64,000 nt of DNA from an uncultured Pseudomonadota bacterium (GCA_903900265.1 CAIUMM010000111.1:62001-126000); one strand, 5' to 3'. Counted from the first letter of the stretch, positions 18,348 through 27,278 are shown. Notes: generated from the letters alone by a model not told the origin. Numbers and translations are program-made.

Positions 18348-18673
18348 GCGGAGGCGCCGATCTCACGCTCTGCGGCCAGCCAGTTGTCGAACGCGGAGCC
18401 TCCGTGCTGCTGGAAGATCGCGTGGGCGCGTGCCCGAACCAGCGCTTCGTCGACCGCGGCGCCTGCGACCGGAGCGACTGCGACCGGAGCGACTGCGACC
18501 GGAGCGACTGCGACCGGAGCGGCTGCGACCGGCGCGGCGACAATCTGGGACACCTCTTCGACCTGCACCGCCGGCTTCTTGCGGGAGACCTTCGGGGTCG
18601 CCGAAGTAGACTGCTTTCCGGACTTCATCTCGGACTTGATCTCGGACTTGATTTCAGATTTTTTCGCGGCCAT
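18344..18673 (-). CDS. DUF2934-like small protein with two tandem-repeat tracts
   Basis: 109 residues. The N-terminus is a basic/acidic repeat (K-S-E-I three times in tandem), the middle a Val/Ala/Pro tract (A-P-V-A-V units), and the C-terminal 30 residues (RARAHAIFQQHGG...WLAAEREI) match DUF2934, a small helical domain often found in short stand-alone proteins of unknown role. The ATG at 18673 has GGAGG 5 bases upstream; an upstream in-frame ATG at 18715 overlaps the -35 box and is not used. A near-consensus promoter precedes it, suggesting good expression. The gene is translationally coupled to the following lipoprotein. Confidence 0.8.
   Translation of the reverse strand: MAAKKSEIKSEIKSEMKSGKQSTSATPKVSRKKPAVQVEEVSQIVAAPVAAAPVAVAPVAVAPVAVAPVAGAAVDEALVRARAHAIFQQHGGSAFDNWLAAEREIGASA
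18464..18538. repeat. Five tandem 15-base repeats coding A-P-V-A-V
   Basis: Unit TGCGACCGGAGCGAC (plus-strand sense) occurs five times, the first three copies identical and the last two differing by one or two bases. It encodes the Val/Ala/Pro hinge of the DUF2934 protein on the minus strand. Near-identity at the DNA level indicates recent slippage or strong homogenisation. Confidence 0.92.
18620..18655. repeat. Three tandem 12-base repeats coding K-S-E-I/M
   Basis: Three copies of a 12-base unit (GGACTTGATCTC and variants on the plus strand) encode the charged N-terminal tract of the DUF2934 protein on the minus strand. This gene therefore has two independent in-frame microsatellites. Confidence 0.9.
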
Positions 18674-18692
18674 TTCTGCCTCCGAGGCAGGA

Positions 18693-18720
18693 GCTATACT
18701 CACGGGCCTTCCCATGTCAA
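18693..18720 (-). promoter_or_regulatory. Near-consensus sigma70-type promoter for the DUF2934 gene
   Basis: On the minus strand TTGACA (18720-18715) and TATAGC (18698-18693) are separated by 16 bases, with the ribosome-binding GGAGG and ATG (18673) shortly downstream. A second TTGACA lies at 18732-18727. On the plus strand the same element reads GTCAAG and recurs at 18716, 18728, 18739 and 18783, intervals of 12, 11 and 44 bases, so copies lie on nearly the same face of the helix between the two divergent genes. Confidence 0.6.
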
Positions 18721-18796
18721 GGCTTCTGTCAAGCCGACGTCAAGGCGCTGCGGGCGCTCGGCGTTGCAGCTAAGATAGAGGCGTCAAGGTGACTCG

Positions 18797-20197
18797 GTGC
18801 TCCTGCAGCTGTTGCTGATCGAAGCCGCCCGTGCGGAGCGACTCGCCGGCTATGCGTGGAGCGCCGCGGATGACTGCACCCAGACCGATGACCAGCTGGT
18901 GCTCTGTTGGTCGATGGACGAGGACCTCGAGCCCGACCTCCCGGATGGCTACCCGGCCGCCGTCGTTGAAGCTGCGTGGCAGCACTGGAGCGACGCCGCC
19001 GCCTGTTCGGCGATCGGGGACGCGTTCCTCGGCGTCGCCGCCTTCGGCGAACCGTCGGACAATCACACGGGGACGGTGTTCTATTGGGACGACCCCGACG
19101 ACGAGCTGGCTCCCGGGGTGATCGGCCTCACCGAGTCTCACTGGGACGGCAGCGAGTTTGAGGTCAACGACCTCACCTTTCAGAACCTCGACCGCGCCAC
19201 CGTTATCTTCAACAACGACGTGGACTGGGCGACCCGCGCCGAGGTGGAAGCCGGCACGTGCGACAGCGATGGCGTGGCCATCGAGGCCGTCGCGACGCAC
19301 GAGGTCGGACACGTCTGGGGCCTCGGTCACACCTGCGAGCGCGAAGATGCCTGCGAGGACGCCGATCTCCGCGCATCCACGATGTACTGGGAAAGTGAGC
19401 ATTGCGACCTGAGCCAGACTGAGCCCACCGCGTTCGACGCGGCGAGCATGGCCTCGATCTACGGCCCCACCGTCTCCATCCTCGCCATGGACCCTGCACG
19501 ACCAAGCACCCGCGTCGGCGCAGTCCCGTTCGAGGTGTGCTTCGACGCTACGGTAAACGGGCGAAGCAAGCCCAACCCCGCCGACGCGCAATGGGCCTTC
19601 GGGGACGGCGAAGCGGGCGACGGCTTGACCCCCTGCCATACGTACCAGCTCGGCGGGGAATTCACGGTGACCGTAACGATCGCGTTCGACGATGAAGCCT
19701 GCGCGACGACGTCCGCGACCGGCGTCGAGCCCGGCTACATCGTCGCGTGCGAGCCACCGGCACCCGAGCCCGGCCAGACCGCGATGTTCACGCTGCAAGC
19801 CGTAGACGGGACCACTTGGGTGCCGATCAACCGCACGGACCCCTCGCCCTACGGCTGCCTTAGCGGACTGACCTGGGATGCGTACCGCGGAACCAGCGAA
19901 GCGGACATCACCGAAGCAAACCACGTGGACCTAAACGGCGCGGCCGACGGTCAATCGCTGAGCGGTTGGGCACCGCCGATCCACGTCGACGAGGTCGGCG
20001 CTTACGTCGTCGTGCTGCGCGCCTCCGGAGTCGGAGGAGAAACCTCCGAGTTCGTCACCGTAGACGCAAAAACGCAGCCCGAAGGCTGCGCGAGCATCAG
20101 CGGGCGCCCCGATGGGAGCGCCGCCGTCTGGCTGACGGCCCTCGCCGCGATTGCGCGCCGGCGAAGGCAGTACGAAGGTGGGAAATCCGGGGCGTAA
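18797..20197 (+). CDS. Secreted metzincin metalloprotease with PKD-like domain and MYXO-CTERM-like tail
   Basis: 466 residues. A short signal peptide (VLLQLLLIEAARA) follows a GTG start at 18797 that has AAGGTGA a few bases upstream. The zinc site HEVGHVWGLGH (H168, E169, H172, H178) and the Met-turn at M196 (STMYW) define a matrixin-like metzincin protease. Residues about 240-310 look like a PKD beta-sandwich (WAFGDGEAGDG...CHTYQLGGEFTVTVT). The C-terminus has a cysteine (EGCAS), a hydrophobic stretch (AAVWLTALAAIA) and an RRRR cluster, the layout of MYXO-CTERM sorting tails, although about 11 residues follow the arginines. It probably acts at or outside the cell surface; the substrate is unknown. 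Confidence 0.85.
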   Translation: MLLQLLLIEAARAERLAGYAWSAADDCTQTDDQLVLCWSMDEDLEPDLPDGYPAAVVEAAWQHWSDAAACSAIGDAFLGVAAFGEPSDNHTGTVFYWDDPDDELAPGVIGLTESHWDGSEFEVNDLTFQNLDRATVIFNNDVDWATRAEVEAGTCDSDGVAIEAVATHEVGHVWGLGHTCEREDACEDADLRASTMYWESEHCDLSQTEPTAFDAASMASIYGPTVSILAMDPARPSTRVGAVPFEVCFDATVNGRSKPNPADAQWAFGDGEAGDGLTPCHTYQLGGEFTVTVTIAFDDEACATTSATGVEPGYIVACEPPAPEPGQTAMFTLQAVDGTTWVPINRTDPSPYGCLSGLTWDAYRGTSEADITEANHVDLNGAADGQSLSGWAPPIHVDEVGAYVVVLRASGVGGETSEFVTVDAKTQPEGCASISGRPDGSAAVWLTALAAIARRRRQYEGGKSGA

Positions 20198-20224
20198 CGA
20201 CACGCCCCCGATTCACCCGCTACT

Positions 20225-22741
20225 TCAGCCGCCGACCTCTTCGAGCTTGCGACGCAGGCCCTTGCGCTCTTCGCGCAAGTTGCCGGCTTCCGCCGCGGCT
20301 ACGGCCTGCTGCAGCACCTTGGCCGCATCGGCCTTCTGACCGCGCGCGACGTAGATGTCCGACAGCGCCTCGGCCGCTTCCACCAAACGAGGCCACGCCT
20401 TGGTCGCCTGCGCGAGCTGCACCGCACGCGTGAAGCCATCGACCGCCTGGTTCTGCTCGCCGATGCGCGCCGAAGCCACACCGAACTGCAGGTTGAGCTC
20501 GCGGCGGAAGTTGGCATCATCGGTCTCGCTGACCATTGCGCGCGCCTTGCCAAGCAGCGCGTGGGCTTCGGTGTTGCGACCCAGCTGAAGCTGGAAGAAC
20601 GCCACGTTGAACACGTCCATCGGCACGAAGCGCTCGAGCTTCATCTCCTGCGTCAGCTGCAAGCTGCGCTGCGCCATCTGCAACGCGCCCTCGTACTGGT
20701 GCAGCATGCCGCGAACCTGCGCGAGCAGCGCGACGGTCGCGCGCTCCCGCGCCTGATTCTGCAGCGACTGCGCGATCTGAGCGACGCGGAGCAGCACATC
20801 GGCGGACTTCTGCACCTGCTGGCTCTGCACCAGCGCCTCGCCGTAGAAGAAGCCTGCTTCCAACGCCAACTGCGCCATGCCGACGTTGCCGCCGATCTCG
20901 TTGGCGCGACGGAAGTGCTCCGCCGCGTCCGCGGGCTTCTTGGCCTGGCGCTCGATCAAGCCGCGGATGAACTCCGCGTTGGCCTGCACCGGAGGCGTGT
21001 TCTGGGCTTCCAACGCTGCGGTGAGATGGGCCAACGCCGCGTTCGCGTTCCCGTCCTGATGCTCGATGAGCGCGAGGTGGTTCTCCACCTCGGCGACCTT
21101 GCCCAGATCGTTGTTCGCGGTGTAGCCACGCAGCGCGTCCTTCGCGCGGTCGCGTGCGCGGTACATGTCGGAGCGGCGGAAGTCGAGGCGGCTGCCGGCA
21201 AAGGTGAGCCACGACGTGAACACGCCGTCGTTGCGCTCAGCGGCCCAGGCCAAGGCCTCTTGCAGCAGGCGCTCGGTCTGGTCGGGGTCCCCGTTCTGAA
21301 CCATGCGCTCCACGAGGTTCAAGTACACGGTGCGGCGCATCGCCTCGGGCCACGCGATGCCCGCGTGGTACTTCAGGTGGTCCTGAATCATCGCCCAGAC
21401 GTCGGGGCGATCGGCGCCGAGCGCCATCGAGCGCAGCACAACCGCGCGCCCAGGAGCGCCGTTCTCGGCGTACATGCGCATGGTCTTGACGATGAACTCG
21501 TAGCCGCGCGGCACAAGGAAACGCTCAAGGAACGTCGCGACGCGCTGCGCGAGCTCGTGGCCCTCGGCGGTGTCGTTGGCGTCGAGGATCGCCTGACGGA
21601 AGATGCCCTTGTGGAACTGGTACACCCAGGTGTTCAGACCCTTGCTGAACTGCAGCTCTTTGACGAGCTCTTCCGACGCGTCAAGCAGGTCGTCTACGCT
21701 GTCGCGGTCCCAGCCGTCCATGTCGGCGACGAGGCCGGAGGGGAAGCCGAGGCCCAAAAGCGCGCAGAGATACTGGATACGGGCGGCGGCGTCGGCAGTC
21801 GCGTACTTGCGCTCGCCCTCTTTGACCTCGCCGCCGTTCGGGGGATCCTCGAGATCATCCGCGTTCGGGGAGGTCGGGGTCAGATCGATCAGCGTACGAC
21901 CGGCGAGATCGTCACCCAGCAGGCCGCGATCGTTCAACAGGTCGCAGAGCTCGGCGACGTACGCCGGGCGGCCCATCGCGAGCTCAGCCACGCGCGCCGG
22001 CGCAGCAACCGCGTACTCTTTCGAGACCGCGTACGCCGAGACCTCTTCGGCGCCCCAAGGCGCGAGCACGAGGCGCGAAAAGTCATCGGCGCGACGGTCG
22101 AGCAGGTCCAGCCAAGGCGCGGGCATCCACGCGCGCGCGGCATCGGTGACAGGCTCGTTTCCGAGCAACACCAGCAGGTGCAGATCCTTGCGCGCGATCA
22201 GCCCTTCGAGCATGCCGAAGGTGGCGATGGAGTGGCTGTTGAACACGTTCTGGATGTCCAACACCACCGGGATCTTGCTGGCGATCGCGGCGATGATCTC
22301 GGCGAGGCCGGTCACCGGGTTGTCGCGCGGCAACGACACCTGGAAGCTGTCCTCTCCCGGGGTGGGAGCGCTCTTCTTCAAGCCCTCGATGAACGCCTGA
22401 ATCCAGCCCTGAACCCGCTTCGGGTGGCTGGGGAGCACGCCATTGAGCACGAGCTCGACGCGGCCCTTGAGCTGTGGCTCGCGGTAGAGCGCGCCGTAGA
22501 GCGCGCCGTAGACGCGCAGAATGGTCTTCAGACCGTCTTCTTCATCGGACAGCGCGCAGCGCACGACCAAGGTGTCGGACGTGTTGATGCCACGGAGCAG
22601 CTCACCGACCGCCGCCCGCTTGCCCCCGCCAAGCGGAGCCTCGACGACCACGGCCTGCGTGGCACCCGAAACGGCGGCGTTCAGGTGGCCGCGAAGAGCT
22701 TCAACATCGGACGGACGACAAACGTACAAAGAATCGGCCAC
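20225..22741 (-). CDS. Large TPR protein with a degenerate P-loop NTPase domain
   Basis: 838 residues. The first about 300 residues resemble an AAA/STAND-type NTPase, but the Walker A region reads APLGGGKR (35-42): the first Gly is Ala and the Mg-binding Ser/Thr after Lys41 is Arg. The Walker B-like VVLDIQNVF also lacks the second acidic residue. From about residue 440 to the end the sequence is helical, with repeated TPR-like pairs (for example ALAHLTAALEAQN, AEHFRRANEIGG, GALQMAQRSLQLT, AVDGFTRAVQLAQ). Known STAND proteins act as signalling switches or scaffolds; loss of catalytic residues suggests a scaffold or sensor here. Starts at GTG 22741 with GGGAG upstream. Monocistronic. Confidence 0.82.
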   Translation of the reverse strand: MADSLYVCRPSDVEALRGHLNAAVSGATQAVVVEAPLGGGKRAAVGELLRGINTSDTLVVRCALSDEEDGLKTILRVYGALYGALYREPQLKGRVELVLNGVLPSHPKRVQGWIQAFIEGLKKSAPTPGEDSFQVSLPRDNPVTGLAEIIAAIASKIPVVLDIQNVFNSHSIATFGMLEGLIARKDLHLLVLLGNEPVTDAARAWMPAPWLDLLDRRADDFSRLVLAPWGAEEVSAYAVSKEYAVAAPARVAELAMGRPAYVAELCDLLNDRGLLGDDLAGRTLIDLTPTSPNADDLEDPPNGGEVKEGERKYATADAAARIQYLCALLGLGFPSGLVADMDGWDRDSVDDLLDASEELVKELQFSKGLNTWVYQFHKGIFRQAILDANDTAEGHELAQRVATFLERFLVPRGYEFIVKTMRMYAENGAPGRAVVLRSMALGADRPDVWAMIQDHLKYHAGIAWPEAMRRTVYLNLVERMVQNGDPDQTERLLQEALAWAAERNDGVFTSWLTFAGSRLDFRRSDMYRARDRAKDALRGYTANNDLGKVAEVENHLALIEHQDGNANAALAHLTAALEAQNTPPVQANAEFIRGLIERQAKKPADAAEHFRRANEIGGNVGMAQLALEAGFFYGEALVQSQQVQKSADVLLRVAQIAQSLQNQARERATVALLAQVRGMLHQYEGALQMAQRSLQLTQEMKLERFVPMDVFNVAFFQLQLGRNTEAHALLGKARAMVSETDDANFRRELNLQFGVASARIGEQNQAVDGFTRAVQLAQATKAWPRLVEAAEALSDIYVARGQKADAAKVLQQAVAAAEAGNLREERKGLRRKLEEVGG
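22484..22513. repeat. Duplicated 12-base unit coding G-A-L-Y
   Basis: Two and a half perfect copies of GTAGAGCGCGCC (plus sense) encode Y-G-A-L-Y-G-A-L-Y in the NTPase-like domain of the TPR protein. Another example of in-frame short repeats in this genome. Confidence 0.85.
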
Positions 22742-22809
22742 AGCGGGCTCCCGAGCAGGGGGGTCAAACAGATCGGCGTGCCCGTAGGAGGACGCCGAAA
22801 GCGCCGCGG

Positions 22810-22838
22810 AATGTAGGGGCTTCCGGGGCTGAAGTCAA
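22810..22838 (-). promoter_or_regulatory. Sigma70-type promoter for the NTPase/TPR gene
   Basis: Minus-strand TTGACT (22838-22833), a 17-base spacer, and TACATT (22815-22810). It lies 70 bases upstream of the GTG start at 22741, in the 188-base gap shared with the divergent lipoprotein at 22930. Confidence 0.55.
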
Positions 22839-22929
22839 CGGCCTCCTACCCGAAAGCGTCATGCTGCTCCACGGGAGTCGATGCTCGCGCAGCGAACCGG
22901 TTATCCTCGCCGTCACGTCGAGATATCGA

Positions 22930-23418
22930 ATGCGCATGTTCGTCCCCGCCCTCGTGCTCCTGCTCTCCCCGCTCTCCGGGTGCATCGACAACTCCAAGAT
23001 CCCCGAGGGGTCCTTGGTGTATGACGTAGCGGTCACCGGCACGACCGACACCTGCCACCCTGACGCGACCGAAGGGTGGCAAGACAGCTTCCAATATGCC
23101 ATCTCGCTCGACGGCTCCTCCGCCGACGTCTACTCCGACGGCGAGCCGATGGCCGCGGGCACCATCTCCGGCTGCAACCTCACCTATCAAACGGTGGTGA
23201 TCGGCGACGACGAGCGCGCCGGCGGCGCGATCAAGTGGCAGCTGACCGGCACCGCCCGCGTCGAGTCCGACTCCAGCGGGGACGCCTGCGTCGACGGCGA
23301 CGGCGAATGGGAGGGCACCGAGACCATCACGGTGATCGCGTCGGATGACGACACCATCGAGTCGGGCTGCACCTACGGCATGACCACCGTCGGCGAATTC
23401 GTCCCCACGGAGGGCTGA
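22930..23418 (+). CDS. Predicted lipoprotein at the head of the MoxR cluster
   Basis: 162 residues from the ATG at 22930 with a signal peptide ending in the lipobox LSGC (Cys18). The mature part has four further cysteines (DTCHPDA, ISGCNLT, DACVDGDGEW, ESGCTYG), consistent with two disulfides, and an acidic character. No family was recognised. It ends 2 bases before the moxR-type ATPase gene, so it is probably co-transcribed with the MoxR-DUF58-TgpA genes. The frame is open further upstream to 22861 but without signal-peptide logic. Confidence 0.75.
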   Translation: MRMFVPALVLLLSPLSGCIDNSKIPEGSLVYDVAVTGTTDTCHPDATEGWQDSFQYAISLDGSSADVYSDGEPMAAGTISGCNLTYQTVVIGDDERAGGAIKWQLTGTARVESDSSGDACVDGDGEWEGTETITVIASDDDTIESGCTYGMTTVGEFVPTEG

Positions 23419-23420
23419 GC

Positions 23421-24347
23421 ATGGCGCCGGCCGGGACGGCGCCCCTTGAAGCCCTGCAAGCTGCGATGGAGCAGCAGGTGTTCGGCAAACGGAACGTAGT
23501 CGAGCTCGCGCTGATCTGCGTGCTCACCGGCGGTCATCTGCTTTTGGAGGACGTACCCGGCGTCGGCAAGACCACGCTTGCGCTGGCGCTCGCCCGTGCG
23601 CTCGGCGGGAGCTTCGCGCGCGTCCAGTTCACCAGCGATCTACTTCCCTCGGACATCCTCGGCGCGAGCGTGCTCGACGGCGGCGAGCTGCGGTTCCGTC
23701 CCGGCCCCATCTTCGCGAATGTGATCCTCGCGGATGAGCTGAATCGCACCCCACCGCGCACGCAGTCCGCGCTGCTCGAGGCGATGAACGAAGGTCAGGT
23801 GTCCGTGGACGGCGAAACCCGCCCGCTTCCAGCTCCTTTTCTGGTCATCGCCACCCAAAACCCCTACGAGCTGTACGGCACCTGGCCGCTCCCCGATGCC
23901 CAGCTGGACCGCTTCCTGCTGCGCACCACCATGGGCTACCCCGACCGGGAGGCCGAGCGCGCCGTGCTGCGAGGAGGCGCGCGTCGGCCGCAGATCGGCG
24001 CGGCGGTGACGCCCGAGCAGCTGCACGCATTGCGCACCGCCTGCGCCGAGGTCCGCATGCACGCGGAGGTCGAGGATTACATCCTCGATATCGTCGCGGC
24101 AACACGACAATCCCCCGCGCTGACCCGCGGCGTGAGCACCCGCGGCGCCGAAGCGCTCGCCCGCGCCGCCCGCGGATTGGCGATGCTCAGAGGGCGCGAT
24201 CATGTGCTCCCCGACGACGTCCGCCTCATCGCGCCCAGCACCCTGACCCACCGCGTTCAGGCCCGCGCTGAGGGCGCCACCGGCAGCAGCAGCAGCGCCG
24301 AACAGGCGATCGACAGCGTGCTGGCGAGCGTGAAGGCGCCCGTGTGA
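23421..24347 (+). CDS. MoxR-family AAA+ ATPase
   Basis: 308 residues. Walker A PGVGKTT (46-52), Walker B ILADELNRTPP with the Asp-Glu pair, sensor 1 FLVIATQNP, and the arginine-containing PLPDAQLDRF segment are all present, as expected for MoxR ATPases. These act as chaperone-like ATPases, often with DUF58 and von Willebrand factor proteins, in maturation of envelope or metal enzymes. It overlaps the DUF58 gene as GTGA (24344-24347) and is followed by a TgpA-type transglutaminase protein, a widespread gene order. Confidence 0.95.
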   Translation: MAPAGTAPLEALQAAMEQQVFGKRNVVELALICVLTGGHLLLEDVPGVGKTTLALALARALGGSFARVQFTSDLLPSDILGASVLDGGELRFRPGPIFANVILADELNRTPPRTQSALLEAMNEGQVSVDGETRPLPAPFLVIATQNPYELYGTWPLPDAQLDRFLLRTTMGYPDREAERAVLRGGARRPQIGAAVTPEQLHALRTACAEVRMHAEVEDYILDIVAATRQSPALTRGVSTRGAEALARAARGLAMLRGRDHVLPDDVRLIAPSTLTHRVQARAEGATGSSSSAEQAIDSVLASVKAPV

Positions 24348-25264
24348 GCAGCTGGATCGAGCGGGCGCGGGCGTGGGGCGATCAGTACAACCGCGTACGC
24401 CCCACCGGCGCGGGGATCTGGTACCTCGTCATCACCGTCGGCGTTGCGATCGGCGGCATGAACACCGGAAACAACCTCGTTTATGCCGTCTTGTCCGTGA
24501 TGATGGCCGTGCTGATCGTCAACAACGTGCTGGCGGAGTGGAACCTGCGCGGGCTCGTCGCGCGTCGATCGCTGCCGGCCGAGATCTTCGCCGGTCAAGC
24601 GGCGCGAGGGGCGCTGATCTTGGAGAACCGCCGCAAGGTCGGGCCCGCGCTGGCGGTGCGGGTGGAAGAGATGGACGGAGGCCGCGCGGCCGCGGATCTG
24701 CCTCGCGTAGCGCCCGGCGCCGAGGTCGCGACAGCGGCGGACTGGACGTTCTCCAAACGCGGCGCTCAGCGCTTTTCGGTCTTGCGCGTCGGCTCTGCCT
24801 ATCCGTTCGGGCTGCTGCTGCGGTATCGTGACCTTCAGGTTCCCGGAACGGTGCTGGTGTACCCCGCCTCCGAGCGAGGTTCCCCATCCCTCGGCGGTCC
24901 TGGGGACGGCTTGGACGGCCAGAGCCCGCGCGGCGGCGTCGACCAGACCGGCGAGCTGCACGCGCTACGGCCGTACCAACCGGGTGATCCTGTGAAGCGC
25001 ATCCACGCCCGCTCCAGCGCGCGCGTGGGTGAACCCATGGTGATGTTGCGCGCCGGCGAGAACGGAAACCGGGTGTGGCTCAAGGTCGAAGCCACCGGCA
25101 ACCCCGAGCTCTACGAGCAGCAGATCCGCCGGGCGACCGGGCAAGTGGTGCTTCACGCCGCCCGTGGCGACGCGATCGGGCTCGAAGCGGGCGCGGTGCG
25201 CCATGAGCCTGCGACCGGCGCACAACATCGTCGGGCGCTGCTGACCACGCTGGCCCTGCTGTGA
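24344..25264 (+). CDS. DUF58 domain protein
   Basis: 306 residues starting at GTG 24344, which overlaps the MoxR stop. Two transmembrane helices near the N-terminus (residues about 22-60, WYLVITVGVAIGGMN and VLSVMMAVLIVNNVLA) precede a beta-rich region and the DUF58 core containing LHALRPYQPGDPVKRIHARSSAR near residues 204-226. DUF58 proteins are the usual partners of MoxR ATPases; their biochemical role is not settled. Membrane-anchored with the DUF58 core probably cytoplasmic. Confidence 0.93.
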   Translation: MSSWIERARAWGDQYNRVRPTGAGIWYLVITVGVAIGGMNTGNNLVYAVLSVMMAVLIVNNVLAEWNLRGLVARRSLPAEIFAGQAARGALILENRRKVGPALAVRVEEMDGGRAAADLPRVAPGAEVATAADWTFSKRGAQRFSVLRVGSAYPFGLLLRYRDLQVPGTVLVYPASERGSPSLGGPGDGLDGQSPRGGVDQTGELHALRPYQPGDPVKRIHARSSARVGEPMVMLRAGENGNRVWLKVEATGNPELYEQQIRRATGQVVLHAARGDAIGLEAGAVRHEPATGAQHRRALLTTLALL

Positions 25265-25268
25265 TCCC

Positions 25269-27194
25269 ATGAAGTTAGGCGGACCCCTGCTGCTGATCGT
25301 GCTCGCGCTCGATCTCGTCGGGCTTTTTGTGAGCGGTGGGCTGGCGGGGTTCATCGGGCTCGTCGCCATCGCCGGCGTGCTGATCCCTGCGCCACGCGTG
25401 AGCGCTCGAGCGCTGATCCCGGTGCACATCGCCGCGCTCACCGGCCTCGCTGGCCTCGCGTTTGTGGGCGATTCGCAGGACGGACTCGCCGTGCTCGTAG
25501 GATGGCTGCTGGTCCATCGGGTCTGGACTGGCGCCGGCCGCACCGACGCGCGCCTCAGCCTTTTGTTGGGGACCCTGCTGCTGCTCTTAGGATGCCTGCG
25601 CACCGAGAGCCTCGCGATGGCGCCGGTGTTGGCCGCGCTCGCCTGTTTGGTGCCCGCGTCGCTGTTGCGCATCGAGGTGGGACCGGAGCTGCGCTTCGGA
25701 TGGCGCAGCGTCGTCACCGGCGTGGCGGTCACAGTGGGAGCCTGCGGGCTATTTTTCCTACTCCCCCGTTTGAACGCCGGCTACCTCGCCACGCACACGG
25801 GCTCTACAGCCGCCTCCGAGGTGCTGTTAGGCGACGACCAGAACGACGTGCGCGGCGACCAAGCGGTGGTCATGCACGTCGAGGTCACGACGCTCGCCGG
25901 CATCCCCGTCCCAGGCCCGTTCTACCTGCGTGGTCGGGGGCTGGATCAGTTCGACGGCGCCCGCTGGACCGCGACGCTCCCCACGCAGCGCGCAAGAAGG
26001 GCCAGCGACGCCCAAAGCGCGCTCACCGCCGACGCTCAAGCGGACGTCGAGCTCGCTCCCGCCGCAGACAATGTCGTCTTCGCGCCCTTCGAAGCGCTAG
26101 ACATCACCGGCATCGGCACGGTGTTTCAGGACGGCGACGGCGCGTTCTTCCATCACGAAGGCGGACGCGGCACCCGCTACCGCGCGTTGTTGCGGCGCGG
26201 CGCAGGCACGATGCCCGCGCTCGACGCGCACACGCAGCAGGTGTTGACGCAGCTGCCGACGCTCGACCCGCGCGTCGAAGAGCTCGCCCGCTCGATCGCG
26301 CCGGATGAGACAGATCCGGTGCGCATCGCGTCGGCGATGGAGGACTACCTCTCTCAGAACCTGAGCTACCTCGCAAACCCGCCGCCACCGGAGGGAGACC
26401 CGCTCTCCAGCTTCCTGTTCGTGCGCAAGGCCGGCCACTGCGAGTACTTCGCGACCGCGCTCGCCGTGATGCTCCGCGTGCGCGGGGTTCCGACCCGGCT
26501 GGGCACCGGCTACTGGTCGGGCGAGCTGGAGCCTGACGGGCCGCGCATCATCGTGCGCGGCGCCCACGCCCACGCGTGGACCGAGGTTCCCACCCCGACC
26601 GGTTGGCAGATCTTCGACGCCTCCCCGGTCGATGGCTTGCCCTCCAACACCCCGCCGGGCGCGTTGGCTTGGCTCGTCGGGATCCAAGGCCGATGGTCCC
26701 AATGGGTGCTGGAGTACGATCTTGGCGATCAGGCCGACGGCCTCGAGACCATCGGTCGCAGCGCGGCCGCCGCCACCGGTCAGGCTCAACCGCAGTGGGC
26801 GGCGGGCACCGGCCTCGTCGTCACGTTTGTGATCCTCGGCGTCGGGTACTTCGTCGCCAGCCTGATCCAGCTGCTGACCGGCGTCGCGGTGGTTCAGAAG
26901 CGTGGGGCGCCGCGCGATCCGCTCGCAAAGGTCGCGCTCCGCGCGCGAGCCCGCCTGATCCCGGTAGGTGTAGACGCGCCCGACCTTCCGCTCGGATTGC
27001 TACCGGAACGGCTGCCCGAGCCCGTCGCCAGCGCGCTGCGACGGGTCGCGGATGCGGTGCACGCCGGGAAATACGGCAACACCCCGGTGGCTGAAGCGCT
27101 GCGGCAGGCCCGTGACGCCGAGGCCGATCTGAGCAAGGCGGTGCGCGCGCTTCAAGCCGAGCAGACCAAACAGCGGCGCGCAGCATCGCCCTAG
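25269..27194 (+). CDS. TgpA-type membrane transglutaminase-like protein (DUF3488)
   Basis: 641 residues: about six N-terminal membrane helices (to residue about 175), a periplasmic transglutaminase-like domain with catalytic triad candidates C391 (KAGHCEYFA), H435 (HAHAWTE) and D450 (IFDASP), a last transmembrane helix near 517-540, and a cytoplasmic tail of about 100 residues. TgpA of Pseudomonas is an essential protein with this build; the substrate is not known. It is 4 bases after the DUF58 gene, completing the MoxR-DUF58-TgpA set, which is thought to work together at the membrane. Confidence 0.94.
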   Translation: MKLGGPLLLIVLALDLVGLFVSGGLAGFIGLVAIAGVLIPAPRVSARALIPVHIAALTGLAGLAFVGDSQDGLAVLVGWLLVHRVWTGAGRTDARLSLLLGTLLLLLGCLRTESLAMAPVLAALACLVPASLLRIEVGPELRFGWRSVVTGVAVTVGACGLFFLLPRLNAGYLATHTGSTAASEVLLGDDQNDVRGDQAVVMHVEVTTLAGIPVPGPFYLRGRGLDQFDGARWTATLPTQRARRASDAQSALTADAQADVELAPAADNVVFAPFEALDITGIGTVFQDGDGAFFHHEGGRGTRYRALLRRGAGTMPALDAHTQQVLTQLPTLDPRVEELARSIAPDETDPVRIASAMEDYLSQNLSYLANPPPPEGDPLSSFLFVRKAGHCEYFATALAVMLRVRGVPTRLGTGYWSGELEPDGPRIIVRGAHAHAWTEVPTPTGWQIFDASPVDGLPSNTPPGALAWLVGIQGRWSQWVLEYDLGDQADGLETIGRSAAAATGQAQPQWAAGTGLVVTFVILGVGYFVASLIQLLTGVAVVQKRGAPRDPLAKVALRARARLIPVGVDAPDLPLGLLPERLPEPVASALRRVADAVHAGKYGNTPVAEALRQARDAEADLSKAVRALQAEQTKQRRAASP

Positions 27195-27278
27195 CCCAGC
27201 TATCGCCCCGCGCGATCCGACTCCCCAAGCAAACAATCGCACGCCGAATCGCTACGGACCCCAAAGCAAGGCTAAGCT

